From the NCBI RefSeq assembly GCF_000373805.1, contig NZ_KB892443.1, forward strand, positions 100-52,329: DNA of 52,230 nt, written 5' to 3'. This DNA is from Corynebacterium pilosum DSM 20521 = CIP 103422. GTDB lineage: Bacteria; Actinomycetota; Actinomycetes; Mycobacteriales; Mycobacteriaceae. Numbering within the stretch: position 1 is the stretch's first letter; each line of letters begins with the position of its first letter. Positions 1 to 8,284 of this stretch are shown piece by piece. The notes under the pieces were generated by a model. The model was given only the letters and a program-made list of their open reading frames with translations. It did not search any database and had not been told where the DNA came from. The translations under genes and the position numbers were made by a program.

Positions 1-104
1 CCGATGGCGGTGCAGGTGGCGGTCAGTGATCGGTAGTCCTCGCGGTGCTGCTGGACCATCCGGACGGCCCGGGTCTTGAACTCGGGGTCGTAGGACTTTT
101 TCAT
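1..104 (-). CDS. IS3-family transposase OrfA, N-terminal part (partial)
   Basis: The first 34 residues of a small helix-turn-helix transposase subunit (HTH_Tnp_1 type, starting MKKSYDPEFK) are visible; the gene runs off the left edge. In IS3 elements OrfA binds the terminal repeats and is joined by programmed frameshifting to the DDE catalytic OrfB. The start ATG at 104 has a good ribosome binding site (AAGGAAGG). Same protein as at 52013. Confidence 0.85.
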   Translation of the reverse strand, partial: MKKSYDPEFKTRAVRMVQQHREDYRSLTATCTAI

Positions 105-154
105 GCTGGTGATCCTTCCTTATCGGAAGGCGGCAAGAAACCCGTGACGGTTCA
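1..154 (-). mobile_element. IS3-family element, left copy (partial)
   Basis: The reverse complement of bases 1-154 is identical, as far as it can be compared, to 51963-52116 at the other end of the window. Identity stops at base 154, where the element ends in CA (terminus TGAACCGTCACGGGTTTC read inward), typical of IS3-family ends. The rest of the element lies outside the window to the left. The flank starting at 155 is ordinary DNA downstream of rplI. Confidence 0.85.
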
Positions 155-228
155 AAAAGTGCCCAGTTCCAACAGTTCAGCTTCGACAGTTCGGCCCGGT
201 AACGGGAGAATTGGGGCCGAATGGCGCG

Positions 229-282
229 AAAAAGGGCGCAGCCCCCGGCACTCCTCACAAGTGCGGGGGCTGCGCCCAAAAA
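229..282 (-). terminator. Strong terminator of the rpsF-ssb-rplI operon
   Basis: An 18-bp GC-rich stem (234-252 pairing with 260-277, one bulged base) is flanked by five A on the plus strand at each side, so it gives a T-run in both directions. It is about 95 bp past the rplI stop. A second, weaker inverted repeat (TTCGGCCC at 190-197 with GGGCCGAA at 214-221) lies further downstream, just before the IS end. Confidence 0.85.
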
Positions 283-375
283 TGCTGTTGTCATAAGATC
301 CAGTCAGGCTGCGAAATTAGGGACCGGCCTCACCCGGTGCCACTGCTGCAGCCAGTGGATCGTCGAAAAGCGAAC

Positions 376-828
376 TTATGCGCCTTCGACCGCGAAGTTC
401 ACCTTGGCTTCCACGTCGTCGTGGAGGTTGACGATGACCTGGTGGTTACCGGTCTTGCGCACGTGACCCTTTGGCAGGTCGATGATGCGCTTGTCAATAG
501 CTGGGCCGCCTGCTGCCTTGATCGCATCTGCGATGTCGCCAGCGTTGACGGAGCCGAACAGCTTGCCAGACTCCGAGGTACGTACCTTGACGGTCACGCC
601 AGTGAGCTCGTCGAGCTGAGTACGCAGCTCCTTTGCGTGATCCAGGTCGCGCACTGCGCGCTGCTCCTGGGCACGCTTGATGCCTTCGATCTGCTTCTCT
701 GCGCCAGGCGTGGCCACGATGGCCAGGCCGCGTGGAAGCAGGTAGTTACGTCCGTAGCCGCCCTTGACCTCGACAATATCGCCGGGTGCGCCAAGGTTAT
801 CAACGGCAGCGGTGAGGATCAGCTTCAT
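376..828 (-). CDS. rplI: 50S ribosomal protein L9
   Basis: The 150-residue protein has the bL9 N-terminal RNA-binding domain ([34 protein letters not shown] opening, residues 1-50), a long connecting helix (about 50-75) and the C-terminal domain ending in the basic V-K-V-R-T / H-V-R-K-T region. It binds 23S rRNA domain V near the L1 stalk. It is the last gene of rpsF-ssb-rplI, with 37 bp to ssb. A purine-rich ribosome binding site (GAAGGAAGGTAATGG) precedes the ATG. rpsR is not between ssb and rplI, as usual for Corynebacterium. Confidence 0.97.
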   Translation of the reverse strand: MKLILTAAVDNLGAPGDIVEVKGGYGRNYLLPRGLAIVATPGAEKQIEGIKRAQEQRAVRDLDHAKELRTQLDELTGVTVKVRTSESGKLFGSVNAGDIADAIKAAGGPAIDKRIIDLPKGHVRKTGNHQVIVNLHDDVEAKVNFAVEGA

Positions 829-865
829 GATCCATTACCTTCCTTCAGTTGAAAAATGTGATCGT

Positions 866-1510
866 TTAGAACGGAGGCTCATCGTCCATTCCGCCGCCGA
901 ATCCACCGGCTGGCGGGGCTGAGTTCCACGGATCATTGGCCGGCTGCTGACCCTGCTGCTGGGACTGACCCTGCTGCTGGCCGCCGAAGCCACCCTGTGA
1001 CTGTTGCTGGCCACCTTGACCGCCCTGGCTAAAGCCGCCTTGGTTCGGGCTGCTTTGCTGGCCGCCGAAGTCGTTCTGAGACTGCTGCTGGCCACCGCCG
1101 CGGTTGCCTCCGCCCCAGTTGCCGCCCGACCCGCCGCCATCGCGGGGATTGCGGTTCACCTGAGCGGATGCCCAACGCAGGGATGGTCCAACTTCGTCAA
1201 CGTCGACCTCGAAAACGGTGCGCTTTTCGCCGTCGCGGTTGGTGTAGGAACGCTGGCGGAGACGTCCTGTAACGATCACGCGCATGCCCTTTGACATGGA
1301 CTCAGCAACGTTTTCTGCGGCCTGACGCCACACGCTGCAATCCAGGAACATGGCTTCGCCGTCCTCCCACTGGCCCGAGTCACGGTTGTACTGACGCGGG
1401 GTGGATGCGACGGTGAAGTTTGCTACGGCAGCACCGGATGGGGTGAAGCGCAGCTCTGGGTCGGCGGTCAGGTTGCCGACGAGTGTGATGGGAGTATCTC
1501 CTTGTGCCAT
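866..1510 (-). CDS. ssb: Single-stranded DNA-binding protein
   Basis: The 214-residue protein has an N-terminal OB fold (about 1-115, with [14 protein letters not shown] and the W-x-Q-A-A-E region). A long Gly/Gln-rich linker (about 120-205) follows, ending in the acidic tip DDEPPF that contacts partner proteins. It coats ssDNA in replication, repair and recombination. The linker is longer and more Gln-rich (repeated GGQQQ-like units) than in E. coli. It lies between rpsF and rplI on one transcript. Confidence 0.97.
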   Translation of the reverse strand: MAQGDTPITLVGNLTADPELRFTPSGAAVANFTVASTPRQYNRDSGQWEDGEAMFLDCSVWRQAAENVAESMSKGMRVIVTGRLRQRSYTNRDGEKRTVFEVDVDEVGPSLRWASAQVNRNPRDGGGSGGNWGGGNRGGGQQQSQNDFGGQQSSPNQGGFSQGGQGGQQQSQGGFGGQQQGQSQQQGQQPANDPWNSAPPAGGFGGGMDDEPPF

Positions 1511-1591
1511 GGTTTTTGCCTTCCTACAAGTTGTCCGTAAAAGTCAGTGAACTAATGAGCTTCTTACTGGCTTGTGTACCAGATTTCGCTC

Positions 1592-1879
1592 TTACTTGTC
1601 GGTTCGCAGAACCTTGGTACGCATGACGTTGTCGCTTAGGTTAACAACGCGGTCAAACTCGGAAACGGTGTCAGCCTCGCACTCGAGGTTGACAACAACG
1701 TAGATTCCCTCTTCCTTCTTGTTGATCGGGTACGCAAGACGACGCTTGCCCCACACATCAACGTTCTCCACTGTGCCCTTGTCCTTACGGACGCGCTCTA
1801 GATACTTATCCAGGGACGGGGCGACAGTGCGCTCATCTTGTTGCGGATCGAGAATGATCATGACTTCGTAGTGACGCAC
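1592..1879 (-). CDS. rpsF: 30S ribosomal protein S6
   Basis: This is bS6, beginning RHYEVMIILDP, with the conserved K-R-R-L-A-Y-P-I-N-K-K-x-E-G segment in the middle. I chose the GTG at 1879 (95 residues, family length) because the conserved protein starts at this Arg-His-Tyr. In-frame ATG at 1888 and GTG at 1891 lie almost on top of the ribosome binding site AGGAGG (1892-1897) and are less likely. It is the first gene of rpsF-ssb-rplI. The roughly 140-bp leader contains a small hairpin at 1921-1938 (ATCGCC/GGCGAT). Confidence 0.95.
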   Translation of the reverse strand: MRHYEVMIILDPQQDERTVAPSLDKYLERVRKDKGTVENVDVWGKRRLAYPINKKEEGIYVVVNLECEADTVSEFDRVVNLSDNVMRTKVLRTDK

Positions 1880-1920
1880 GGACCTCATCACCTCCTATGG
1901 TCTTGTTATCGGTTTCGGCC

Positions 1921-1938
1921 ATCGCCACTGTTGGCGAT
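1921..1938. other. Small hairpin in the rpsF upstream region
   Basis: A perfect 6-bp inverted repeat ATCGCC-N6-GGCGAT sits about 40 bp upstream of rpsF. It could be part of an S6-type autoregulatory leader or a weak terminator for the upstream membrane genes. No T-run follows on either strand, so neither reading is firm. The rest of 1892-2020 shows no further structure. Confidence 0.35.
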
Positions 1939-2020
1939 AGCAGGAGGGTTCGTTGCGTCAAGCAACCACCCCAGCGTACCCCATCCGTCAAGCACGAAAA
2001 AATCGCCCCAAGCTAGGGCT

Positions 2021-2221
2021 TTAGCCCGCCGCTCCCTCGGGCACGGCGAAGAAGATAGCCAGGCTGACCGGGATGATCGTCATGAACAGAAAAGCCAGCA
2101 CGCCTAAGGTGATGGGAACCTTCCACGGTTTCTTCTTCATCACGGAGTAGAAGGCGGCTCCGAAGAGGATGAAAGAGATGAAGATGGAGATGATTCCCAG
2201 GATTGTGGTGAGGTTGAGCAT
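2021..2221 (-). CDS. Small two-TM membrane protein, unknown function
   Basis: The 66-residue protein has two predicted transmembrane helices (about 5-23 and 38-58) separated by a basic loop (KKKPWK). I do not recognise the family. The start ATG at 2221 has AAGGAAG eight bases upstream. The first 82 bases overlap the 3' end of the GT87 gene in another frame, so it is probably translationally coupled to it and part of the cell-envelope cluster. An ORF extended to 2242 is possible but its start has no ribosome binding site. Confidence 0.7.
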   Translation of the reverse strand: MLNLTTILGIISIFISFILFGAAFYSVMKKKPWKVPITLGVLAFLFMTIIPVSLAIFFAVPEGAAG

Positions 2222-3699
2222 CCTTGGTCTTCCTTTCCCCACACATCAGGTGTGGTGAGCAGCGGATCATGGCCACCATGGGCGGCAAAAACTTTATCGG
2301 GGCGGCGGTTCCACATCTGCTTTACGACGAGCACGATCATGACGACGATAAACCCATCGCGCACAAGCACAACGAGATTGAGGAACTCCCCGGGCAAGCC
2401 CTTGTTCTCCACGCCCAGCATGTGCCACATCAGGATGGGCCACACGAGCATGTCCACGGTCATCCAGCTCAGCAGCAACCGCCACTGCGGCAGCGCCAGG
2501 ACGGCTGGGACGACTAGCCAGAGTGAGTACTGCGGGCTCCACACCTTGTTGATCAGGAGGAAGCAGGCGACGATCAGAAAAAGCAGCTCCGCGATCCGGG
2601 GTGTGCGCGGCGCTTTCAAGCCCAGGATCAAGATGACCGCACAGGCTGCGATGAAGAGGACGAGGGTGACCGTGTTCAGGATCTCCGGGGCGCCCTCGCC
2701 CTGGTCGAAACCTGCCCAACCGGTCATGCGTGAGATCACCGCATAGATGGTGGTCCATTCCCAGGAGCGCTCCGAGTTCAGGCGGGTAAATTCCGCCCAC
2801 GCCTGCGGGTACGCCATCATAATGGGAACGTTAACCACCAGCCACGTGGCAACTGCGGAAAGCGTCATCATCCCGAAGGGAATGAAGGAACGCCGGCGGA
2901 TCGCCACCACCAGATAGGCACCCAACAGAAATAGTGGCCACATCTTGAAGGCGGCACCCGCCCCGATCATCACGCCCGCCCAGATGAACCTCTTGTTGCG
3001 GGCAAGCAACAGTGCTGCAGCGACAAAGAAGATGGAGGGAATATCCCAGTTGGTGAAGGCGTGCATGATCAACAGCGGCGATGCGGCCACCAAGATGGTG
3101 TCCCAGACCCGGTTGCCTGCAAGCTCCGCCACGATGCGGATGGTGCACACCCAGATAATCGACAAGACCAGCGCGGTGAGATAGAAGTACCAGCCGGCAT
3201 CGGGCAGGAAGTCGTCGACAAGCCCGTACGTGTTGCGAGCAATCCAGCCCATAAAGCCTTGGAAGAGTCCCGCGAGCACGGGGTATTCCATGTAGCGGGT
3301 CAGGTCGCCGTCCACCCAGGAGTAGGCATAGACGAAACCGGGTTGGTCTAGGCCGCGCCCGCCGTAGAGCGGGGTGATGTCGTTGTAGCAAAAAGAGGTG
3401 TACTGGCGGTTACCTGACCAGTTGAGCACGATGCTGCCGTCGTCGGCACGCGCCCCGCCGGCGCAGTTCGCCTTCGCCAGCAACCCGAAGCCCAGGAACA
3501 CCCAGGCGAGGGCGATCAGGACCCGCAGGGGTGTCCACCAGCGGGCCCTGCCGATGCGGGCAAAACGTCCCATCGGCCCGCCCAGCTTGTCGACGACGCC
3601 CGCCGCCAAAGGTTCTGTGTGCGCGGGCTGGACGCGGTGTCGCGGGTGCGGGGCGGTGCTGGAAGAAGCTTGTGTGCCGCCGTTGGACACTGCTATCAC
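2140..3699 (-). CDS. GT87-family integral membrane glycosyltransferase (DUF2029)
   Basis: The 519-residue polytopic protein has about ten to twelve hydrophobic segments and the GT-C type layout of DUF2029/GT87 (polyprenyl-phosphomannose-dependent mannosyltransferases acting on lipoglycans or glycans on the outer face of the membrane). It resembles the Rv0051-type protein found next to ponA1 in mycobacteria. The acidic pair in the first loop (W-V-D-G-D-L-T-R-Y-M-E-Y-P-V-L) fits the catalytic region. The start GTG at 3699 overlaps the PBP stop as GTGA, implying coupling. The last 35 residues are Ser/Pro-rich and read across the next gene's start. The substrate cannot be told from sequence. Confidence 0.85.
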   Translation of the reverse strand: MIAVSNGGTQASSSTAPHPRHRVQPAHTEPLAAGVVDKLGGPMGRFARIGRARWWTPLRVLIALAWVFLGFGLLAKANCAGGARADDGSIVLNWSGNRQYTSFCYNDITPLYGGRGLDQPGFVYAYSWVDGDLTRYMEYPVLAGLFQGFMGWIARNTYGLVDDFLPDAGWYFYLTALVLSIIWVCTIRIVAELAGNRVWDTILVAASPLLIMHAFTNWDIPSIFFVAAALLLARNKRFIWAGVMIGAGAAFKMWPLFLLGAYLVVAIRRRSFIPFGMMTLSAVATWLVVNVPIMMAYPQAWAEFTRLNSERSWEWTTIYAVISRMTGWAGFDQGEGAPEILNTVTLVLFIAACAVILILGLKAPRTPRIAELLFLIVACFLLINKVWSPQYSLWLVVPAVLALPQWRLLLSWMTVDMLVWPILMWHMLGVENKGLPGEFLNLVVLVRDGFIVVMIVLVVKQMWNRRPDKVFAAHGGHDPLLTTPDVWGKEDQGCSTSPQSWESSPSSSLSSSSEPPSTP

Positions 3700-6014
3700 A
3701 ACCCGAGGTCGAGGCCGTCGAGGATTTCGCCGACGTCCGGTACCGGTGCCGGCACAGGTTCTGGGGCCGGGGCGGGTGCCGGTGCAGGGGCTGGTGCAGG
3801 GGCTGGTGCAGGCGCGGCCGGTGGAACGGGAGCTGGCTCTGGTGCGGGCTCAGGCTCCGGTGCGGGCGCTTGTACGGCGCTGGAACTACTCCCACCGCTA
3901 CCACTCGTCCCGGTGGACTCAGAGCTGTAACCGTAGCCCGAGGAGTAACCGGAATCCGTCGAGCCGTAGCCCGATGCGTAGCCGCCACCGGTGTATCCGG
4001 AGCCGTTCACACCCCAGAAAATCGGGTCAGCGGTGGGGAAAGATTCGAAGTCTTGGCCCTGCAGCGAGGTGTCCAGCACCTGCTTCCAGATGTCGGTGGC
4101 GGCGCCGGAACCGTACATGTTGCCACCCCACTGGTTGAAGATGGCGGAGGTGTTATCGGCGGTGCCCACCCACACTGCGGCGGTCAGCTGTGGCGTTGTG
4201 CCCACCATCCAGGTGTCCTTGTTCAGGCCGGTGTCGCCCAACTGGGAGGTACCGGTCTTGGACGCGGAGGGGCGGCCACCGGCCAGCGCGCCGTTGGAGT
4301 ACGCAGCCACGGGTTCCATCGCGTTGATGGTGGCATCCGCAACCTGGGCGGACACGCGGCGCTCAGAGTATTCGGGATCGAACTGGTACAGCACTTCACC
4401 GTCGACGGTTTCTACGCGTTCCACAAAGTGGGTGGGGTGCCACACACCGTGGTTGGCCAAGGTTGCCACCGCGGTCGCCATGTCCAAGGCGCGAGATTGG
4501 TACTGGCCCAACACGATGCCCTCATAAGGCTTCTTCCCGTTCTCCGTCAAGGTCTCTGGGATCCCAGGCAACGAACGCGCGATTCCCAGCGCGTGGGCGA
4601 TGTCGGCGGTGTCCTGAGTGGTATCAGCCAGGTCGTCCTGGAGGCGGATGAAGGAGGTGTTGTAGGAGTGCGTCAGGGCGTTCGCGATCGTCGTATAGCC
4701 CGCGGATACACCCCCGGCGTTAGTCACCGTGATCCCGCCAGGCAGCGTCACTGGCGAAGAATCATAGGTCGCGCTCAGCGGGATGCCCTGCTGCAGTGCG
4801 GCTGCCAGGCCGAAGATCTTGAAAGTGGAACCGGTCTGCAGCGCTGCGTCGGCATAGTCCCAGCCGGACGCGTCGTCGCCACCGTAGTAGCCGCGCACAG
4901 CGCCGGTGCCGGGCTCGACGACGACCACTGCCGCCCGAGCATCGTCCTGCAGCGTGGCCAGGTTCTGGTCCACCGCGTCCAGGGCGGCCTGCTGCACGTT
5001 CGTGTCGATCGTCGTGGTGATCTGCAGCCCACGGTTCGTCACGTCCTGCTCGGTGATACCGATCAGCTCGAGCTCCCTGATCACTTGGTTCTTGATCATG
5101 CCGTTAGCACCAGAGGCCTCGGTGTAGGCGGAGTACTCGGCAGGGTCACGGACCTCTGGGAACTGGGCCGCCTGGCGCTGCGCCGGCGAGAGATGTTCCA
5201 TCTCCACCAGGCCGTCCATGACGTAGTTCCAGCGGGACTCAGCGCCTTCGCGGTTGGTCCATGGGTCAAGCTGGCTTGGCAGCTGGATCAGGGCGGCCAG
5301 CATCGCGCCTTCCTCAACGGTCAACTCAGACGCGGGCTTGGCGTAGTAGGCGTGCGCTGCAGCCTCGATGCCATAGGCGTTGCGCCCGAAGTACACCGTG
5401 TTCATATATGCGGCAAGGATGTCTTCCTTCTCCCACTGGTTGGTCATCTTCACCGAATAGACCAGCTCGCGTGCCTTACGCACGTAAGAGTGCTCATTGC
5501 CGACCAGGGCGTTCTTGACGTACTGCTGGGTGATCGTGGAGCCACCGCCGGCAGAGTCATTGCCCGTCAACTGCCCGATGACAGCGCGGGCGAAGCCGGT
5601 GAAGGAGAAGCCCTGGTTTGTCCAGAACTCTCGGTCCTCCGCGGCAAGCACCGCGTTTTGGACGTGTTCCGGGATCTGTTCCAGCGGGATCTGCTCGCGA
5701 TTGCCCTCCGGGGGCACGATGCGCGCAAGTTCCGTCGTGGAGTCCGCCGCGTAAATCGAGGAGACCTGGGCGGCCTGCAGTTCCTGCGGCTCCGGTACGT
5801 CCACCTTGAGGTAGGCCACGCCGAACGCGCCGATAGGGATGGCGATGATCAGCGCCATGACTACGGCGAGGGTCGCCAAAATTGTCTGGCGCGTATTGCT
5901 TTTTCGACGGCCCTTCGCTGAAGACGAGCCCTTGCTGGTCGATTTTTCGGCGCGCGAGGATGTCGCGCCTCCACCGTTTTTGGTGTTGCCACCATTCTCA
6001 GAGTCTGTAGCCAC
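3696..6014 (-). CDS. ponA: Class A penicillin-binding protein (PBP1-type)
   Basis: The 772-residue bifunctional peptidoglycan synthase has a basic Ser-rich cytoplasmic tail (1-40) and one TM anchor (about 42-68). A GT51 glycosyltransferase domain follows (about 95-260, with AAEDREFW and GGSTITQQYVKN). The transpeptidase domain (about 350-650) has STFK, SYNTS and KTGTSQ as the SxxK, SxN and KTG motifs. The C-terminus is an 80-residue Gly/Ser then Ala-Pro-Glu repeat tail, probably a wall-spanning linker. The GTG start at 6014 has a TAGGA ribosome binding site. Orthologous in position to mycobacterial ponA1 and corynebacterial pbp1a/mrcB. A 796-codon antisense ORF here is a GC artefact. Confidence 0.95.
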   Translation of the reverse strand: MATDSENGGNTKNGGGATSSRAEKSTSKGSSSAKGRRKSNTRQTILATLAVVMALIIAIPIGAFGVAYLKVDVPEPQELQAAQVSSIYAADSTTELARIVPPEGNREQIPLEQIPEHVQNAVLAAEDREFWTNQGFSFTGFARAVIGQLTGNDSAGGGSTITQQYVKNALVGNEHSYVRKARELVYSVKMTNQWEKEDILAAYMNTVYFGRNAYGIEAAAHAYYAKPASELTVEEGAMLAALIQLPSQLDPWTNREGAESRWNYVMDGLVEMEHLSPAQRQAAQFPEVRDPAEYSAYTEASGANGMIKNQVIRELELIGITEQDVTNRGLQITTTIDTNVQQAALDAVDQNLATLQDDARAAVVVVEPGTGAVRGYYGGDDASGWDYADAALQTGSTFKIFGLAAALQQGIPLSATYDSSPVTLPGGITVTNAGGVSAGYTTIANALTHSYNTSFIRLQDDLADTTQDTADIAHALGIARSLPGIPETLTENGKKPYEGIVLGQYQSRALDMATAVATLANHGVWHPTHFVERVETVDGEVLYQFDPEYSERRVSAQVADATINAMEPVAAYSNGALAGGRPSASKTGTSQLGDTGLNKDTWMVGTTPQLTAAVWVGTADNTSAIFNQWGGNMYGSGAATDIWKQVLDTSLQGQDFESFPTADPIFWGVNGSGYTGGGYASGYGSTDSGYSSGYGYSSESTGTSGSGGSSSSAVQAPAPEPEPAPEPAPVPPAAPAPAPAPAPAPAPAPAPEPVPAPVPDVGEILDGLDLGL

Positions 6015-6100
6015 GCAGTTTGTCCTACCGGTTCACTTATGAATTTGCGATTATTGCTCTTAGTGCAGGTTACTTCGTTTTGTAGAGATACGTGAATTAT

Positions 6101-6472
6101 TCACGCGCTCACGTGCGCCCGCTCTTCAACAAGCAGATGATTCCAATGGCATGTGGGGCATACCTCCACCGTGTGCACGGTGAGTTCCCCGATCTCAGCT
6201 GTGATTTCGGCGATCTCTTCGTCGTTACGCGCCGTGCCCGAACGCCGACCAAGCTTCTCGCTGTAGATCCACTTCACGTTCCGCATCTCGCTCTCACAGA
6301 TGGGGCATGCGCGTGACGACGACCGCCCGTGAAATTGTGCAGCTGTGATGAGGAGGAAGTCAGCATCACACACGTTGTCGCGGGGTACGCGCCCAGCATG
6401 AACGTGGCGCAGAAGGTTTCTGCGCTCCCATTCATGTGAAATTTGCTGACTGTATTTGATCACGTCAACCAT
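6101..6472 (-). CDS. DUF5318 family protein
   Basis: The 123-residue soluble protein has two CxxC pairs (C-P-I-C-E and C-P-T-C-H) that could form a zinc site. It matches the Rv0049-like DUF5318 family, which is encoded just upstream of ponA1 in mycobacteria, so conserved synteny supports the call. Function is not established; co-occurrence with PBP and GT87 suggests an envelope link. I start it at the ATG at 6472 (MVDVIKYSQQ), where the conserved part begins. It is divergent from ino1. Confidence 0.8.
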   Translation of the reverse strand: MVDVIKYSQQISHEWERRNLLRHVHAGRVPRDNVCDADFLLITAAQFHGRSSSRACPICESEMRNVKWIYSEKLGRRSGTARNDEEIAEITAEIGELTVHTVEVCPTCHWNHLLVEERAHVSA

Positions 6473-6550
6473 CCTACTTGATCGATCAACCTGCAGTTTT
6501 CGCGTTCCGGATGGGGTATTTCCGGCCAATCCTTTCTAGTCTGATGGAGA

Positions 6551-6578
6551 TATACCTGAAATTTCAACAATTGCAGGT
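6551..6578 (+). promoter_or_regulatory. ino1 promoter with candidate operator palindrome
   Basis: A TATACC -10-like box (6551-6556) overlaps a 25-bp imperfect palindrome with perfect outer arms ACCTG and CAGGT (6554-6578) and AATT/AATT inside. In C. glutamicum ino1 is controlled by the LacI-type regulator IpsA. This could be its site, but I infer that only from position and symmetry. Confidence 0.4.
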
Positions 6579-6608
6579 CAGTCTCAACGAAAGGGATAGA
6601 CAGATCTC

Positions 6609-7700
6609 ATGAGCACAATCCGAGTAGCCATCGCCGGAATTGGCAACTGCGCCACTTCCTTGATCGAGGGTGTGGAGTTCTACCGTAACGCCGACCCCGC
6701 AACCAAGGTGCCTGGCCTGATGCACGTCCAATTCGGCGACTACCACGTAGGCGACCTCGAGTTCGTCGCCGCCTTCGACGTGGACGCGGACAAGGTGGGC
6801 AAGGATCTTGCCGACGCCACACGCTCCAGCCAGAACAACACCATCAAGATCACGGACCTGGAGCCGCTGGGCGTGACTGTTCAGCGCGGCCCCACCCTCG
6901 ACGGTCTGGGGACGCACTACCTGGACACCATCGAGGAATCCGCGGAGGAACCTGTCGACGTGGCCGCTGTGCTGCGCGAGCGCAAGGTGGACGTCCTGGT
7001 CTCCTACCTGCCAGTGGGCTCTGAGGAGGCCGACAAGTTTTACGCGCAGGCCGCAATCGATGCGGGCGTGGCTTTCGTCAACGCTCTGCCCGTCTTCATC
7101 GCTTCGGACCCAGAGTGGGCAAAGAAGTTCGAGGAGGCCGGCGTGCCCATTGTCGGCGATGACATCAAGAGCCAGGTGGGCGCCACCATCACCCACCGTG
7201 TGATGGCGAAGCTCTTCGAGGACCGCGGCGTGCGCCTGGAGCGCACCATGCAGCTGAACGTGGGCGGCAACATGGACTTCATGAACATGTTGGACCGCAA
7301 CCGTCTGGAATCCAAGAAGATCTCCAAGACCCAGGCTGTCACGTCCAACCTGAAGGAATCGCCGATCGCCGGCAAGAAGGAAGACCGAAACGTCCACATC
7401 GGCCCGTCCGACTACGTGGCGTGGTTGGATGACCGCAAGTGGGCCTACGTCCGCCTCGAGGGCACCGCGTTCGGTGAGGTCCCGCTGAACCTGGAATACA
7501 AGCTGGAGGTGTGGGACTCCCCGAACTCGGCCGGCATCATCATCGATGCGGTGCGAGCTGCGAAGATCGCCCTCGACCGCGGAGATGCGGGCCCGATCCT
7601 GCCGGCCAGCGCCTACCTGATGAAGTCTCCTCCAGTTCAGCTTGGCGACGAGGACGCGCGCGCTCAGCTGGAAAGCTATATCGCAGGGTCTGAAGATTAG
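6609..7700 (+). CDS. ino1: Inositol-3-phosphate synthase
   Basis: The 363-residue protein converts glucose 6-phosphate to myo-inositol 3-phosphate with NAD. This is the first step towards phosphatidylinositol, lipoglycans and mycothiol. The Rossmann motif GIGNCATSL is at residues 10-18, and the conserved [12 protein letters not shown] and active-site [14 protein letters not shown] segments are present. Length matches the actinobacterial (Rv0046c-type) family. Ribosome binding site AAAGGGA. Monocistronic, divergent from the DUF5318 gene. Confidence 0.96.
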   Translation: MSTIRVAIAGIGNCATSLIEGVEFYRNADPATKVPGLMHVQFGDYHVGDLEFVAAFDVDADKVGKDLADATRSSQNNTIKITDLEPLGVTVQRGPTLDGLGTHYLDTIEESAEEPVDVAAVLRERKVDVLVSYLPVGSEEADKFYAQAAIDAGVAFVNALPVFIASDPEWAKKFEEAGVPIVGDDIKSQVGATITHRVMAKLFEDRGVRLERTMQLNVGGNMDFMNMLDRNRLESKKISKTQAVTSNLKESPIAGKKEDRNVHIGPSDYVAWLDDRKWAYVRLEGTAFGEVPLNLEYKLEVWDSPNSAGIIIDAVRAAKIALDRGDAGPILPASAYLMKSPPVQLGDEDARAQLESYIAGSED

Positions 7701-7743
7701 ATAAATCAGGCTGGCTAGACAATTTCGTCCACGCAACTATGTC

Positions 7744-7749
7744 TACAAT
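7744..7749 (+). promoter_or_regulatory. -10 box of malR (probable leaderless transcript)
   Basis: TACAAT lies six bases before the malR ATG, leaving no room for a leader or ribosome binding site. Half-sites TAGAC (7716-7720) and GTCTA (7741-7745) flank the spacer and could be an operator; their spacing is too wide for McbR. Confidence 0.55.
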
Positions 7750-7755
7750 GGGGTC

Positions 7756-8226
7756 ATGGCTTCAACTGAATCTCTTGACCCCCTAGACATTGCGGCACGC
7801 ATCCGCCCGTCGCTGACCAAGCTGTACGTGACCTATTTCCGTATTGCTGACCAGTCGGATCTGACGGGCCCACAGCTGTCGATCATGGCCCGGCTGAAGG
7901 AAAACGGTGCTTCGCGCATCAGCCACGTCGCCCAGGCAGAGGGCATCCGCATGCCCACCGCATCGAACGCTCTGCACCAGCTTGAGCAGCGCGATTTGGT
8001 CCGTCGCATCCGCGAAACATCGGACCGCCGCGGCGTGCTGGTCGAGCTCACTCCCCTCGGGGAGCAGGAGTTGGAGCGCGTTGGCGACGAGCGCACCCGT
8101 TACCTTGCGGACATGATCGCAACGCTTGACGACGAACATCGGGCAAAGGCCGCGGAGCTTGCCGATGTGATTAATGTGCTGGCAGAGACCTACAGCATGG
8201 AGCAGATTTCCAATAAGTCTGAGTAG
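7756..8226 (+). CDS. malR: MarR-family transcriptional regulator (MalR-like)
   Basis: The 156-residue winged-helix protein has the MarR DNA-binding core at about 45-105 (recognition region IRMPTASNALHQLEQRDLV, then wing R-E-T-S-D-R-R-G-V-L-V-E-L-T). The next gene is a tandem universal stress protein. In C. glutamicum the malR-uspA pair has the same order, and MalR represses cell-envelope stress genes there. The symbol rests on that synteny plus family match. It is read from a TACAAT box six bases upstream. Confidence 0.8.
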   Translation: MASTESLDPLDIAARIRPSLTKLYVTYFRIADQSDLTGPQLSIMARLKENGASRISHVAQAEGIRMPTASNALHQLEQRDLVRRIRETSDRRGVLVELTPLGEQELERVGDERTRYLADMIATLDDEHRAKAAELADVINVLAETYSMEQISNKSE

Positions 8227-8231
8227 GCTGC

Positions 8232-8261
8232 GATAATGGTAGTTACATAGTTACTACTACC
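8232..8261 (+). promoter_or_regulatory. Promoter/operator-like region before uspA
   Basis: GATAAT (8232-8237) could be a -10. It is followed by an inverted repeat GGTAGT (8238-8243) / ACTACC (8256-8261) that also contains two direct AGTTAC units. The site would overlap the transcript start, as expected for a repressor such as the neighbouring MarR-type protein. Inference only. Confidence 0.35.
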
Positions 8262-8284
8262 TGAGCATTACTCACGACTTCTTT

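Noticed and set aside
45..296. Plus-strand open frame across the left IS end
   Set aside because: It is antisense to transposase OrfA and runs into the rplI terminator; the shared 37 residues with 51812-52072 only reflect the duplicated IS end.
3531..5921. 796-codon open frame on the plus strand opposite the PBP gene
   Set aside because: It mirrors the class A PBP in a high-GC codon context, has no ribosome binding site or recognisable domain, and the minus-strand protein has all PBP motifs.
6564..7736. 390-codon open frame opposite ino1
   Set aside because: It is an antisense shadow of ino1; ino1 is complete and conserved.
7716..7745. TAGAC ... GTCTA half-sites before malR as an McbR operator
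   Set aside because: The half-sites are 20 bases apart rather than six, so the McbR arrangement is not met.
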